Assembly (NCBI RefSeq): GCF_024124545.1
Contig: NZ_JAMXSF010000001.1
Coordinates: 124,001-188,000 of the forward strand
Length of the DNA: 64,000 nucleotides
Direction: 5' to 3'
Source of the DNA: Pseudoalteromonas sp. XMcav2-N
Lineage (GTDB): Bacteria; Pseudomonadota; Gammaproteobacteria; Enterobacterales; Alteromonadaceae
Position numbers and translations under genes: made by a program. Each line of letters opens with the position of its first letter. Position 1 is the stretch's first letter. Under the pieces are notes generated by a model. That model worked only from the letters and a program-made list of their open reading frames with translations, searched no databases and had not been told where the DNA came from. Positions 49,793 to 58,128 of this stretch are shown one piece after another.

Positions 49793-50038
49793 GTACGCTT
49801 GTTAGGTTAAAGAGTCAAAGTAATATTACCAGCTACAGCTTATGAGCTACTGAAACAAAAACGCAGCAGCTAAGTACGCTTGTTAGGTTAAAGAGTCAAA
49901 GTAATATTACCAGCCACAGCTTATGAGCTACTGAAACAAAAACGCAGCAGCTAAGTACGCTTGTTAGGTTAAAGAGTCAAAGTATAATATTACCCGTAGC
50001 AGCCAGTGCGCTGTTGAAACACAGCTGCTAAGCATCGG
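49755..50038 (+). repeat. 81-bp tandem repeats copied from the 3' end of djlA
   Basis: Three copies with period 81 start at 49755, 49836 and 49917. The first copy includes the last 12 codons and stop of djlA; copies 1 and 2 differ by about one base and copy 3 has a two-base insertion near its end. A fourth, much diverged copy begins near 50000 (CTGTTGAAAC, then a Ser/Cys-stop segment) and runs to the end of the convergent gene. The near-identity of the first three suggests recent duplication. Confidence 0.92.
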
Positions 50039-50039
50039 A

Positions 50040-50909
50040 TTATAGACGGCGCAAAAAGCCCGTAAGTTCTTTGCGTAGCCGCTGATGTTGCATTGGCTGG
50101 TGCTGCTCACCGAACAGCTCTCTTTGACGATAGTCGAGTTTACTGTTACGTCTGGCCCAGCGTTTACGCTCGTCAATGGTATCCAGCACCAGTGGACTGT
50201 CAAAGGTATAGAACACATCCAGCAATGCGGGAGCAACCAAAGACAAACTGGCAGGTAAATGGCTGTTGCGCTGTGCATTGGCTAATTGCGCGCTGACCGT
50301 GATCAGGGCGTCAACGCGAATACTGGGCAGGGTCGCCAGATATTCCGCAAAAAGTCCCGCACTGTTGCCAAATGCCACAATCGCAATATGTTCTTGCTGA
50401 CGCAGTGCCAGTGTTTTATAGAGTGCCTCAAAACGGGCGACTAACGCGGCTTTGTAATTGTCCAATGCAAATTCACTGAGTACCGGGATTGCAGTGCTTT
50501 TAACTTCATTGGGTTCACCGTCCATCATGCCCTGTGTAATATCATTGCCCTCGGTAAGATCCGGAACTGGCAGTGTGTAAGTATCGTACCCATCGTCCGT
50601 GAGTGTCTGGTGTAAGTAGCTTAAGCCGTTATTGTATAAAGGGCTTTGTTCGAGTCCCGGCAGTAACACGATAATACCGCGTTTTGGCGCGGCCATATAT
50701 TCCGAAAATAACACGGCTATTTCTTGTTCTTCATCTTTGATAGTCAGCAGCTTTTCACTACTCAGCCAGTAGCGCAAGTCGCTATCAAATAAGGACGATT
50801 TGCTGGGAGGTGGCTGGAGTTCTGCAGCCAGTGAAAACGTGCTGAAAGCGCTAAAACAAATGCCTGCTATGAGGCTGATTATGAGTGACAACAGGGAATA
50901 TTTAAACAT
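50040..50909 (-). CDS. DUF3530 family exported alpha/beta-hydrolase-like protein
   Basis: 289 residues. A signal peptide (about 1-28, ending SLAA) is followed by an alpha/beta-hydrolase-like domain. GIIVLLPGLEQSP matches the oxyanion region and AFGNSAGLFAEYL the place of the nucleophile elbow (G-N-S-A-G). DUF3530 proteins have no established function. It stands alone, convergent with djlA and divergent from the DUF368 gene. Confidence 0.85.
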   Translation of the reverse strand: MFKYSLLSLIISLIAGICFSAFSTFSLAAELQPPPSKSSLFDSDLRYWLSSEKLLTIKDEEQEIAVLFSEYMAAPKRGIIVLLPGLEQSPLYNNGLSYLHQTLTDDGYDTYTLPVPDLTEGNDITQGMMDGEPNEVKSTAIPVLSEFALDNYKAALVARFEALYKTLALRQQEHIAIVAFGNSAGLFAEYLATLPSIRVDALITVSAQLANAQRNSHLPASLSLVAPALLDVFYTFDSPLVLDTIDERKRWARRNSKLDYRQRELFGEQHQPMQHQRLRKELTGFLRRL

Positions 50910-51033
50910 AGCTTATGCACTTTAAGACTCTATTGCATCTGTATCGGCTATTTATTGTAAAGCTTGAGTTTAATCTGTTTGCTGCTATGTGCAGCGTCAT
51001 AAAATTTCGGTAAACTCGTGCCGGAAAAAAACA

Positions 51034-51987
51034 ATGGAGAAGGCTTTGAGCAATAAGACTGAAACCAAACGTGATTTTATTTGGTTGTTTTTTAAAGGGG
51101 CTGGCATGGGGGCCGCCGATGTGGTGCCGGGTGTGTCTGGCGGAACCATCGCATTTATAACCGGTATTTATGCGCGTTTGCTTGGCGCCATTAAAAGTGT
51201 CAACCTCGACGCCATCAAAACGCTTCGCTCGGACGGGTTGCAGGCAGCGTGGCGACATATCGACGGTACCTTTTTACTGGTGTTATTTGCGGGCCTGCTA
51301 ACCAGTGCCGCTTCTTTGGCTAAGCTCATTACTTACTTGCTAGAGCATCACCAATTATTTGTCTGGTCATTCTTTTTTGGTCTTATCATTGCGTCTTTTA
51401 TTCATGTTGGTAAGCAGGTTTCCCGTTGGGACTGGCGTACGGTGACAGCCTGCCTCGTCGGTGCAGCCATTGCGTATGTCATAACTTCTATGGCGCCCGC
51501 GGAAGCAGTGCCACAAACCTGGTACTATTTTGCTGCAGGCGCCATAGCCATTTGTGCGATGATTTTGCCAGGCATTTCAGGGAGTTTTATTCTGTTGCTG
51601 CTAGGTATGTATGGTCATGTACTGAGTGCGGTCAATGAGGTTGAGATACTATTGATTACCTTGTTCCTGAGTGGGTGTGTGGTTGGTTTGATGGCGTTTT
51701 CGCGTCTATTATCTTGGCTGCTAAGCCGTTTTGAGCAAGTGACGTTTGCGCTGTTGTGTGGCTTTTTACTGGGATCTTTGAATCTACTTTGGCCCTGGAA
51801 ACAGGTGCTGACGACGTATACCAATTCAAAAGGGATTGAAAAACCTCTGACTCAGCAAAATATATTGCCGGCTGAGTTCGCCCAAATATCAGGCCAGGAC
51901 CCTTACGTGCTGGGGTGTGTGTTGCTCGCCGTTGCTGGTTTAGTGCTGATCCTAGCCATTGAGTGGATCAGTAACCGAGACGCATAG
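51034..51987 (+). CDS. DUF368 protein, PopT-type undecaprenyl phosphate translocase
   Basis: 317 residues from the ATG at 51034; the ATG at 50989 would add 15 residues without a ribosome-binding site. About eight to ten membrane helices. Two related half-sequences carry the family motif: GAADVVPGVSGGTIAFITG and LPGISGSFILLLLGMYG. DUF368 proteins (PopT) recycle the lipid carrier undecaprenyl phosphate across the inner membrane. A single gene followed by a terminator. Confidence 0.88.
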   Translation: MEKALSNKTETKRDFIWLFFKGAGMGAADVVPGVSGGTIAFITGIYARLLGAIKSVNLDAIKTLRSDGLQAAWRHIDGTFLLVLFAGLLTSAASLAKLITYLLEHHQLFVWSFFFGLIIASFIHVGKQVSRWDWRTVTACLVGAAIAYVITSMAPAEAVPQTWYYFAAGAIAICAMILPGISGSFILLLLGMYGHVLSAVNEVEILLITLFLSGCVVGLMAFSRLLSWLLSRFEQVTFALLCGFLLGSLNLLWPWKQVLTTYTNSKGIEKPLTQQNILPAEFAQISGQDPYVLGCVLLAVAGLVLILAIEWISNRDA

Positions 51988-52035
51988 TCGACCTGTTTTT
52001 TTGGTCAACTGATAAAATTTCATCATTGTATCATG

Positions 52036-52069
52036 CGGGTGTGTGACGCTGTTCATACACCCGTTTTTT
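52036..52069 (+). terminator. Terminator of the DUF368 gene
   Basis: CGGGTGT pairs with ACACCCG around a 14-base loop, followed by TTTTTT at 52064-52069. Confidence 0.75.
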
Positions 52070-52208
52070 GTTGTCTGCGGGGCGTTAACTAACTCAATCA
52101 GACGTGGGGTCTAGACTTGTGTCGAATGTAGGTCGTGTGAAAAATATGCTATCAAGTAGCCGCGCTAAAATTAACCATGTTTTAACCTCGTTTCGGACCT
52201 GATAACTA

Positions 52209-53666
52209 ATGAAAAACTCGCTTTATGTTCTGCTCGCCTTAGCTACTCTGCTCTGCCATCCTGCAGCCATGGCGGCTGCGGCGAATCACGTTGCAACACC
52301 TGTTGATCTTACCTCAGCCATGCTGGGCTGGTTCTGCATCGCCATTTTTGTATTGGCGTATATCCTGGTCATGCTGGAAGAAAAGCTCCACATGCGTAAG
52401 TCTAAGCCTGTGCTGGTAGCGGCCGGATTGATCTGGATGATGATTGGCGGTTACTACGTCATGAATGATATCCCCGAACTGACAGAGCATGCCTTTCGGC
52501 ATAATCTACTTGAGTTCTCTGAGTTAATGTTGTTTCTGTTAGTTGCAATGACTTACATCAATGCGATGGAAGAGCGGCGACTATTCGATGCCTTGCGCGT
52601 GTGGATGGTGCGCCGGGGCTTTAACTTTCGCACATTATTCTGGCTCAGTGGGTTTCTTGCCTTTGTGATATCACCGATTGCAGACAACCTGACAACAGCT
52701 TTGTTAATGTGTGCAGTGGCAATGAAAGTGGGGCAGGGTGACAAGGAGTTTATTAACCTTAGTTGTATTAATATCGTAGTGGCGGCAAATGCAGGAGGCG
52801 CTTTCAGCCCGTTTGGAGACATTACCACCTTGATGGTCTGGCAGGCTGGTATTGTCCATTTTGCCGAATTCTTCTCATTGTTCTTCCCTGCGCTGGCAAA
52901 CTATCTGGTGCCGGCGCTCATTATGAGTTTGTTTGTAAAAAATAAAAAGCCAGCCGCCAGTGATGAAGTGGTAGAGCTGAAGCGCGGCGCGCGGCGCATC
53001 ATGGTACTTTTCCTGATCACCATCGCCACCGCGGTCTCCTGTCATAGCCTGTTACATCTGCCGCCCGTGCTGGGCATGATGATGGGACTTGGATATCTGC
53101 AGTTTTTTGGCTATTTTTTGCGGACTACCTTGCCTAACTCACTCGACCGCAAGCGGGCCGAAGCAGAGCAGGCCGGTGATCAGGAGCGTCTCAAGGCGCT
53201 GGGCAATGTGGTGCCATTCGATGTGTTCGCTAAGGTGTCACGGGCTGAATGGGATACCTTGCTGTTTTTCTATGGCATTGTAATGTGTGTTGGTGGACTG
53301 GGCTTTCTGGGCTATCTGAGCCTGATGTCGGAGCTGCTCTATGGGGGATGGTCTGCCACGGCAGCCAATGTCTTTTTAGGTGTTGTGTCTGCGGTTGTTG
53401 ATAATATCCCGGTGATGTTTGCCGTGTTATCCATGCAGCCTGACATGTCGCATGGTCAGTGGTTACTCATCACGCTAACTGCCGGGGTTGGTGGCAGTTT
53501 GCTTTCCATCGGCTCCGCGGCGGGTGTGGCGTTAATGGGACAGGCGCGAGGCTACTACACCTTTTTTGGTCATCTGAAATGGACGCCTGTCATTGCACTG
53601 GGATATGCTGCGAGTATTTTAGTTCATTTGTGGCTCAATGCCGAACTATTCACGGTGTTTGATTAG
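52209..53666 (+). CDS. nhaD: NhaD-type sodium/proton antiporter
   Basis: 485 residues with a hydrophobic, Ala-rich N-terminus that looks like a cleavable signal (ending AMAAA), as noted for NhaD proteins. About 12 helices follow. ISPIADNLTTALLMC and GGAFSPFGDITTLMVWQ carry the conserved polar/Asp residues of the IT superfamily, repeated near the end in VVDNIPVMFAV and GSAAGVALMGQARG. It exports Na+ or Li+ and suits a marine life style. Its last 21 bases overlap the end of pfkA on the other strand. Confidence 0.95.
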   Translation: MKNSLYVLLALATLLCHPAAMAAAANHVATPVDLTSAMLGWFCIAIFVLAYILVMLEEKLHMRKSKPVLVAAGLIWMMIGGYYVMNDIPELTEHAFRHNLLEFSELMLFLLVAMTYINAMEERRLFDALRVWMVRRGFNFRTLFWLSGFLAFVISPIADNLTTALLMCAVAMKVGQGDKEFINLSCINIVVAANAGGAFSPFGDITTLMVWQAGIVHFAEFFSLFFPALANYLVPALIMSLFVKNKKPAASDEVVELKRGARRIMVLFLITIATAVSCHSLLHLPPVLGMMMGLGYLQFFGYFLRTTLPNSLDRKRAEAEQAGDQERLKALGNVVPFDVFAKVSRAEWDTLLFFYGIVMCVGGLGFLGYLSLMSELLYGGWSATAANVFLGVVSAVVDNIPVMFAVLSMQPDMSHGQWLLITLTAGVGGSLLSIGSAAGVALMGQARGYYTFFGHLKWTPVIALGYAASILVHLWLNAELFTVFD

Positions 53667-54656
53667 ATACTCCGTTAAGATATCACTGTGTGCCTCAACC
53701 CAGCGGCCATCAACCGGTTTGGCGGCGCTGATTGCATACGACAAGGGGACCTCCTGTATCTGGTTTCCTTGTTTCCCTATCATAACCCGATCTCGGTTGT
53801 TGGCGACGGCATTGACGGCCGCTAACCCTAACTCGGTAGCAAGCAGCCTGTCTTCAGGGGCAGGGCTGCCACCACGCTGGATATGACCAAGCACACAGAC
53901 TGCGCTATCAATACCCGCTTGCTCGGACAGCTGTGTTTTCAGGGCTTCAGGCCCGCCTGGCCAGAGATTTTCTGCTAACACTATGACAAAACTCTCATGG
54001 TTGTGTTGCTGCTGAATCCGAATTTGAGCAATCAGTTGTGCCAGTTGTGGTGCGATATTGGTAGGATCACAATTCTCGAACGACAAAATGGCTTCAGCGC
54101 CCGTCGCCAGCCCGACATTGAAAGCAATATGTCCGCTGTGTCTGCCCATTACTTCAACAATAAACACGCGTTCAAACGCGTTTGCGGTATCGCGGATCTT
54201 GTCGATTGCATGAGTGGCCGTTGTGACCGCTGTGGCAAAGCCGATTGTGTTATCTGAGCCTGCCAGGTCATTATCTATGGTGCCGGGTAGTCCGATTACC
54301 AGCCCTTGCCAGTGTGCTTTAATCGCTTCGAGCCCACGGAAGGAGCCGTCGCCACCAATGACTATCAGTGCATCGACTTGATGTTTTCTGAGAGTATTAG
54401 CCGCTTGTTTTGGGCCGTCAGGGGTGCACATTGCGGGACAGCGCGCACTTTTTAACAGGGTGCCACCAAACTGCAGTACGTTGCTAACATCACGATGTGT
54501 CAGGGTTTGCCACTCATCGTTTAGCAGGCCATTGTAGCCATGGAAAAAACCGATGCACTCATATTGATGGTGCTGGCAACTATGTACTATGGCACGGACA
54601 GCGGCGTTCATACCGGGCGCATCGCCCCCGCTGGTGAGTAACGCAATTTTGGTCAT
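53646..54656 (-). CDS. pfkA: 6-phosphofructokinase (ATP type)
   Basis: 336 residues. Motifs: TSGGDAPGMNAAVR at the N-terminus, GGDGSFRG (the Gly at the ATP site argues for ATP over pyrophosphate), catalytic GTIDNDLAGSDNTIGF and VMGRHSGH. It phosphorylates fructose 6-phosphate. Its stop region overlaps nhaD by 21 bases, and its leader contains a 15-bp inverted repeat reaching into the ribosome-binding site. Confidence 0.97.
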   Translation of the reverse strand: MTKIALLTSGGDAPGMNAAVRAIVHSCQHHQYECIGFFHGYNGLLNDEWQTLTHRDVSNVLQFGGTLLKSARCPAMCTPDGPKQAANTLRKHQVDALIVIGGDGSFRGLEAIKAHWQGLVIGLPGTIDNDLAGSDNTIGFATAVTTATHAIDKIRDTANAFERVFIVEVMGRHSGHIAFNVGLATGAEAILSFENCDPTNIAPQLAQLIAQIRIQQQHNHESFVIVLAENLWPGGPEALKTQLSEQAGIDSAVCVLGHIQRGGSPAPEDRLLATELGLAAVNAVANNRDRVMIGKQGNQIQEVPLSYAISAAKPVDGRWVEAHSDILTEYLIKHRE

Positions 54657-54663
54657 TAAGATC

Positions 54664-54726
54664 CTTGTACTGTGACTGAACTATACACATAGATTAATGT
54701 ACAGCACTGTGCAGTCACAGTACAAG
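54664..54726 (-). promoter_or_regulatory. 15-bp perfect inverted repeat in the pfkA leader
   Basis: CTTGTACTGTGACTG and CAGTCACAGTACAAG are exact inverted repeats separated by 33 bases. In pfkA mRNA the second arm ends in ACAAG, whose AAG is part of the pfkA ribosome-binding site AAGGA, so the hairpin would hide it. There is no T-run, so it is not an ordinary terminator for the upstream gene. It could instead be two half-sites for a DNA-binding protein. Confidence 0.6.
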
Positions 54727-54735
54727 ATAAGGCAC

Positions 54736-56571
54736 TTATTTCTGGATGAGTGACCAGATGGCAATGCTGCCCGAGATTTCATTACCAACAATCAGTAAAG
54801 GTGTACTTGTCGGGCTGTGTTCAGCACTGACAAAGACCATACCTTCTGGTGCCAGATCGCCCGAGATGTCAGCGCCTTCTTCTAGTCCCCGGTTGATCAG
54901 GTAGGTGGTAAAGGTGACATTAAACGGATTGGTGATGTCATAGACTAAGATACTGCCCATACGCTCTAGTCCAACAAAGGCATAAGTGCGCTCACCTATC
55001 TGTCCCAAAGCCAGTGCTTCGGGCTCTGCGCCCTTAGCATCTGAGCGAGTGTCGCCTTCATTGGTATCTTCATCGTTATTAAACTGTTCACCATGTAATG
55101 CGGTGGTGATCCGTACTATCTCGTCCCCCGAGTCGAATACGCGAGTACCCCGATGATCCCAGATTGAGAAAGAACGAGCGCCGTAAGTATACAGACGCTC
55201 ATACTGACCATCATTGTCCTCGTCGCCCATCACTGTGGTCACTTTGAGGCGACCCAAGTCATCGTTGTCGTTGTTTACACCGCTAAAGTTCCCGGCCAAG
55301 GTGAGGTCTTTGGCGCGAATTTCATCCGTATAAGCCAGGCAGCCATCGTCCTCATCAAAGTCTAATCCACCGTTAGCTGTACATTCAGCTTCACTGGCTG
55401 CCGGGAAGAAGTATTCTCGCCCGTCACCTTCGTTTGCGGTCACGATGAAGTTGGCACCCAGCCAATCGTAGGCGGCGATGGAGTCAGGCTGGTACATACC
55501 GTAGAGCCCCGGGTATTTACGCAGATTGATGCCTCCGTCTTTATCCGATGCATCCATACTCCAGTTGCCCCAATCTTTGTAACCTAAACCCTTTATAGTT
55601 AGTGAGTTGTCACTTAGGTCAACAATGGCGAGCGCATTGTTTTCTTGTAGCGAGACATAGGCATAGCGGTTGTCTTTGCTGACGGTAACGTATTCTGGCT
55701 CCAGATCCATCGCAACACTGGTATTGATTGCCTGCCCTTTGATGGTACGTCCGGTTGGGTTGGCAAATACTACGCCTTGTGCCTGTAACTGAGCTTGTTT
55801 GTCATTATATGCTTCGAAACCCAGTAGTGTGGCCTGATCGGCAACCTGACCATCATTAATATCAATAATGGCGATGCTGCCTTGCGGGTCCACACTATAG
55901 TCTCCGGCTGGTTCACCTTCGTTTGCGACGAGTATCTTGCTGCCATCCTGGTTGAAGGTGACCATATCTGGCAGGTAACCTACCTCAACGGTTTTCAGCA
56001 GCTTTGGTTGTTCAGCAGCGATATTATAAACAAGCACAAACCCGGTTTGTCCGGTGGCGCGAGCCATTGCTACGGCGAGCATATCCCCATGGATTGCCAG
56101 GCTGTTAGCGTCTGCAGCGACGACCTCATTAACTGCAATGGTCTGAGTGACATCCAGATTGGTGTTTGTGACGACCCCCTCATTATCCTGAATAAGTTTA
56201 GCAGCATCAATTTGTGTGGTCGGGATCACCGCGATTTTCGGGCTATCGCCAGAGCTGTCCAATGCAAAGATACGTTGGCTGGGGGCATGATAGGCGACAA
56301 TTTCTGCTGCCCCTTCAGGGCTCTCTACATTGAGCACGGCACGGCCCACTAATTGGGCAGACAGCGTGCCAGTCATCGTCACGCCAGTCTCACCTTGCTG
56401 ACCCTGAGAACCGGTTTCGCCTTGTGCGCCTTTTTCTCCGGTCTCACCTGTTTTACCGGCTTCGCCCTGTATACCTTGTTCGCCTTGCGTTCCTGCTTGT
56501 CCGTCATCGCCATCCAGGCTACATCCGCTTAGCAAGCCAAGCAGCGTTAAAGAGATCAGTGTTTTTTTCAT
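54736..56571 (-). CDS. Collagen-like and choice-of-anchor I lipoprotein
   Basis: 611 residues. Lipobox LLSGC puts the lipidated Cys at 17. Residues about 22-62 are thirteen or so Gly-X-Y triplets (GTQGEQGIQGEAGKTGETG), a bacterial collagen-like stalk. The remainder is a choice-of-anchor I beta-propeller with repeated strands such as PDMVTFNQDGSKILVANEGEP and EYVTVSKDNRYAYVSLQENNALAIVDL, and an acidic DEDNDGQYE loop. Surface-exposed or periplasmic; related domains are found in phosphatase and S-layer-like proteins, but no activity is claimed. Confidence 0.85.
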   Translation of the reverse strand: MKKTLISLTLLGLLSGCSLDGDDGQAGTQGEQGIQGEAGKTGETGEKGAQGETGSQGQQGETGVTMTGTLSAQLVGRAVLNVESPEGAAEIVAYHAPSQRIFALDSSGDSPKIAVIPTTQIDAAKLIQDNEGVVTNTNLDVTQTIAVNEVVAADANSLAIHGDMLAVAMARATGQTGFVLVYNIAAEQPKLLKTVEVGYLPDMVTFNQDGSKILVANEGEPAGDYSVDPQGSIAIIDINDGQVADQATLLGFEAYNDKQAQLQAQGVVFANPTGRTIKGQAINTSVAMDLEPEYVTVSKDNRYAYVSLQENNALAIVDLSDNSLTIKGLGYKDWGNWSMDASDKDGGINLRKYPGLYGMYQPDSIAAYDWLGANFIVTANEGDGREYFFPAASEAECTANGGLDFDEDDGCLAYTDEIRAKDLTLAGNFSGVNNDNDDLGRLKVTTVMGDEDNDGQYERLYTYGARSFSIWDHRGTRVFDSGDEIVRITTALHGEQFNNDEDTNEGDTRSDAKGAEPEALALGQIGERTYAFVGLERMGSILVYDITNPFNVTFTTYLINRGLEEGADISGDLAPEGMVFVSAEHSPTSTPLLIVGNEISGSIAIWSLIQK

Positions 56572-56670
56572 TGTCTTTATTCTGAGTTGAGAAAATCACT
56601 GTAATTAAATCAGGGATAATTGACATCAGAATGACAATGGTGTGATTTTGGGGAAGGGCGTGTAAAATGG

Positions 56671-56691
56671 CCCTCGCACTCAGTGCGAGGG
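56671..56691 (-). terminator. Hairpin after the YjbR-type gene, possible terminator
   Basis: CCCTCGCAC and GTGCGAGGG pair perfectly around three bases. On the minus strand it follows the gene at 56713 by 21 bases, but only CCATTTT follows, so termination may be partial. Confidence 0.5.
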
Positions 56692-56712
56692 AAGCCAATC
56701 AAGACAGTCTCT

Positions 56713-57105
56713 TTAGGAGTTAGTGAGACGATCTAGCTCTGCGCGTTGTGCGCTGGGTAAGTTATCAACCACAATCTGATACGAATCATCAATCATGCGT
56801 TTGATTTCTTCTTCCGGGATGCTGCCATCTAGTACGATGGTGTTCCATAATCGTTTATTCATGTGATAACCAGGAACGATTGATGCGTATTTGTCTCGCA
56901 ACAATAGCGCTTCGTCTGGATCACACTTTAGGTTAAGCCACCACACTGGCTCACCATTCTCACCCATTTGACCTTCTTTCCCTTCATATAAGGTGGCAAA
57001 CATCTTGTGTTGCACCTTGTAAACGTCCACGTCCTGTGCAAACGGTTTTGTGATAAAGGTCCCAGGCTTAGCCTGTAAATACTCATGTACGAATTTCTGA
57101 TCCAT
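56713..57105 (-). CDS. MmcQ/YjbR family protein
   Basis: 130 residues. The small CyaY-like DNA-binding-type fold of the YjbR family is marked by KMFATLYEG, WWLNLKCDPDEALLLR and GYHMNKRLWNTIVLDGSIPEEEIKRMIDDSY (shown in part). Function is not established. It stands alone with its own hairpin. Confidence 0.9.
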   Translation of the reverse strand: MDQKFVHEYLQAKPGTFITKPFAQDVDVYKVQHKMFATLYEGKEGQMGENGEPVWWLNLKCDPDEALLLRDKYASIVPGYHMNKRLWNTIVLDGSIPEEEIKRMIDDSYQIVVDNLPSAQRAELDRLTNS

Positions 57106-57780
57106 AGCCCGTGTCCTTGAAATAACAAATTAAATTAACACAACATGGGGCTGATTTTAGCAGCTTTTGTGAGATTTCTGTAATTAGGAATAAGTAAAAA
57201 CTATCAGTCAGTTAAGACCAAATAAGAATATACCTGAATAACCTTATCTAAGCTGCGCAACAATATCAGTATATTTCACTCTAACGAGAAAAATACGTCT
57301 TAAACCGCACAGAGGTTAACCAGTCCATTTATCTTTACAGTTCCAATTTCAAATCTGCTCAAGGAGAAGTTTTCTCCCGCTCTTTGACTGCTAACCACAC
57401 CATGACCAAAATGACAAATGCCCACTTCATTAAACATTCACCCAGTTTAGGCGAGAGAATCTGCTCCCCAAAACACGGCGAAAGTGCAATCAAATTGGCA
57501 CGTATAAGCTTCCAATCCCGTTCGGCTTAACCTAAGTGTAGGAAAATCAAACCGGATCGCCAGCGAAAGTGACAGGTCATCAGGTTTGTCTATTACCTGA
57601 CGTGCCACCTGGTACGACTTATATCCGTGTCGCAGCAAATAATACCTTTTTAAAATAATAAGTTAGCAATTATTTGCGAGTTTAGGGGCGTGTTGTTACA
57701 TGCACCTAAGTTAGAAACCATGCGTTTCTGGGGACGTATTAAATTAAATAATGCAATATTTTGCAACAATTTCAGTGTTT
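57106..57780. other. Gene-poor AT-rich region
   Basis: About 675 bases with no supported gene. Short frames on both strands lack ribosome-binding sites and protein-like composition. The left end should contain the promoter of the YjbR-type gene (minus strand). No repeat, tRNA or riboswitch motif was recognised. Confidence 0.5.
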
Positions 57781-57809
57781 TTGCGTGTTTTTTAAACTTA
57801 GGATACACT
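57781..57809 (+). promoter_or_regulatory. Candidate sigma-70 promoter before the small membrane-protein frame
   Basis: TTGCGT at 57781-57786, a 17-base spacer and TACACT at 57804-57809. It points to the frame at 57893 and supports that this frame is transcribed. Confidence 0.45.
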
Positions 57810-57892
57810 GCGCGGGAAAAAATTTACCCATTTACTTAACGTGGAACGCTGTGTTCACGGATTTCTTATAAATCACCGTGTCGGGAGGCTGT

Positions 57893-58093
57893 GTGCTGGA
57901 GCTGTATCCTTTAATGATGTGTCTTGGGGCACTGCTGATGCTCAATGAATTGCGCTGTACTGGGGTTACAAGGCGTTCCTGGGTATTTCTGGCTGCATGT
58001 GCGGGCCCTGTGGTATGGATCCTATTTCGCACTCACTATCGCCTTACATGGCTCAGACAAGTTGGAAGTATATATGCAGTGTTAAGAGCCTGA
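57893..58093 (+). CDS. Possible small two-helix membrane protein
   Basis: 66 residues from a GTG at 57893, with GGGAGG four bases upstream (a tight spacing). Two hydrophobic segments are seen: ELYPLMMCLGALLMLNEL and SWVFLAACAGPVVWILF, with Arg-rich ends that suggest a hairpin with both termini on the same side. A hairpin CACGGATTT/AAATCACCGTG lies just before the ribosome-binding site. It ends 36 bases before the end of the convergent GGDEF-EAL gene. The family is unknown and the frame may be chance. Confidence 0.35.
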   Translation: MLELYPLMMCLGALLMLNELRCTGVTRRSWVFLAACAGPVVWILFRTHYRLTWLRQVGSIYAVLRA

Positions 58094-58128
58094 GTCGACT
58101 AAGTGTGCGATACAAGCCATTTGAGGGG

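Noticed and set aside
49755..50038. CRISPR array or attachment site at the djlA repeats
   Set aside because: The 81-bp units have no spacers, derive from the djlA coding end, and no integrase gene is nearby.
57447..57638. 63-residue minus-strand frame in the gene-poor region
   Set aside because: No ribosome-binding site, no conserved-looking pattern, not supported by a promoter.
57106..57780. Possible riboswitch or small RNA in the gene-poor region
   Set aside because: I looked for cyclic di-GMP and other common aptamer cores and found none; no strong terminator closes a small transcript.
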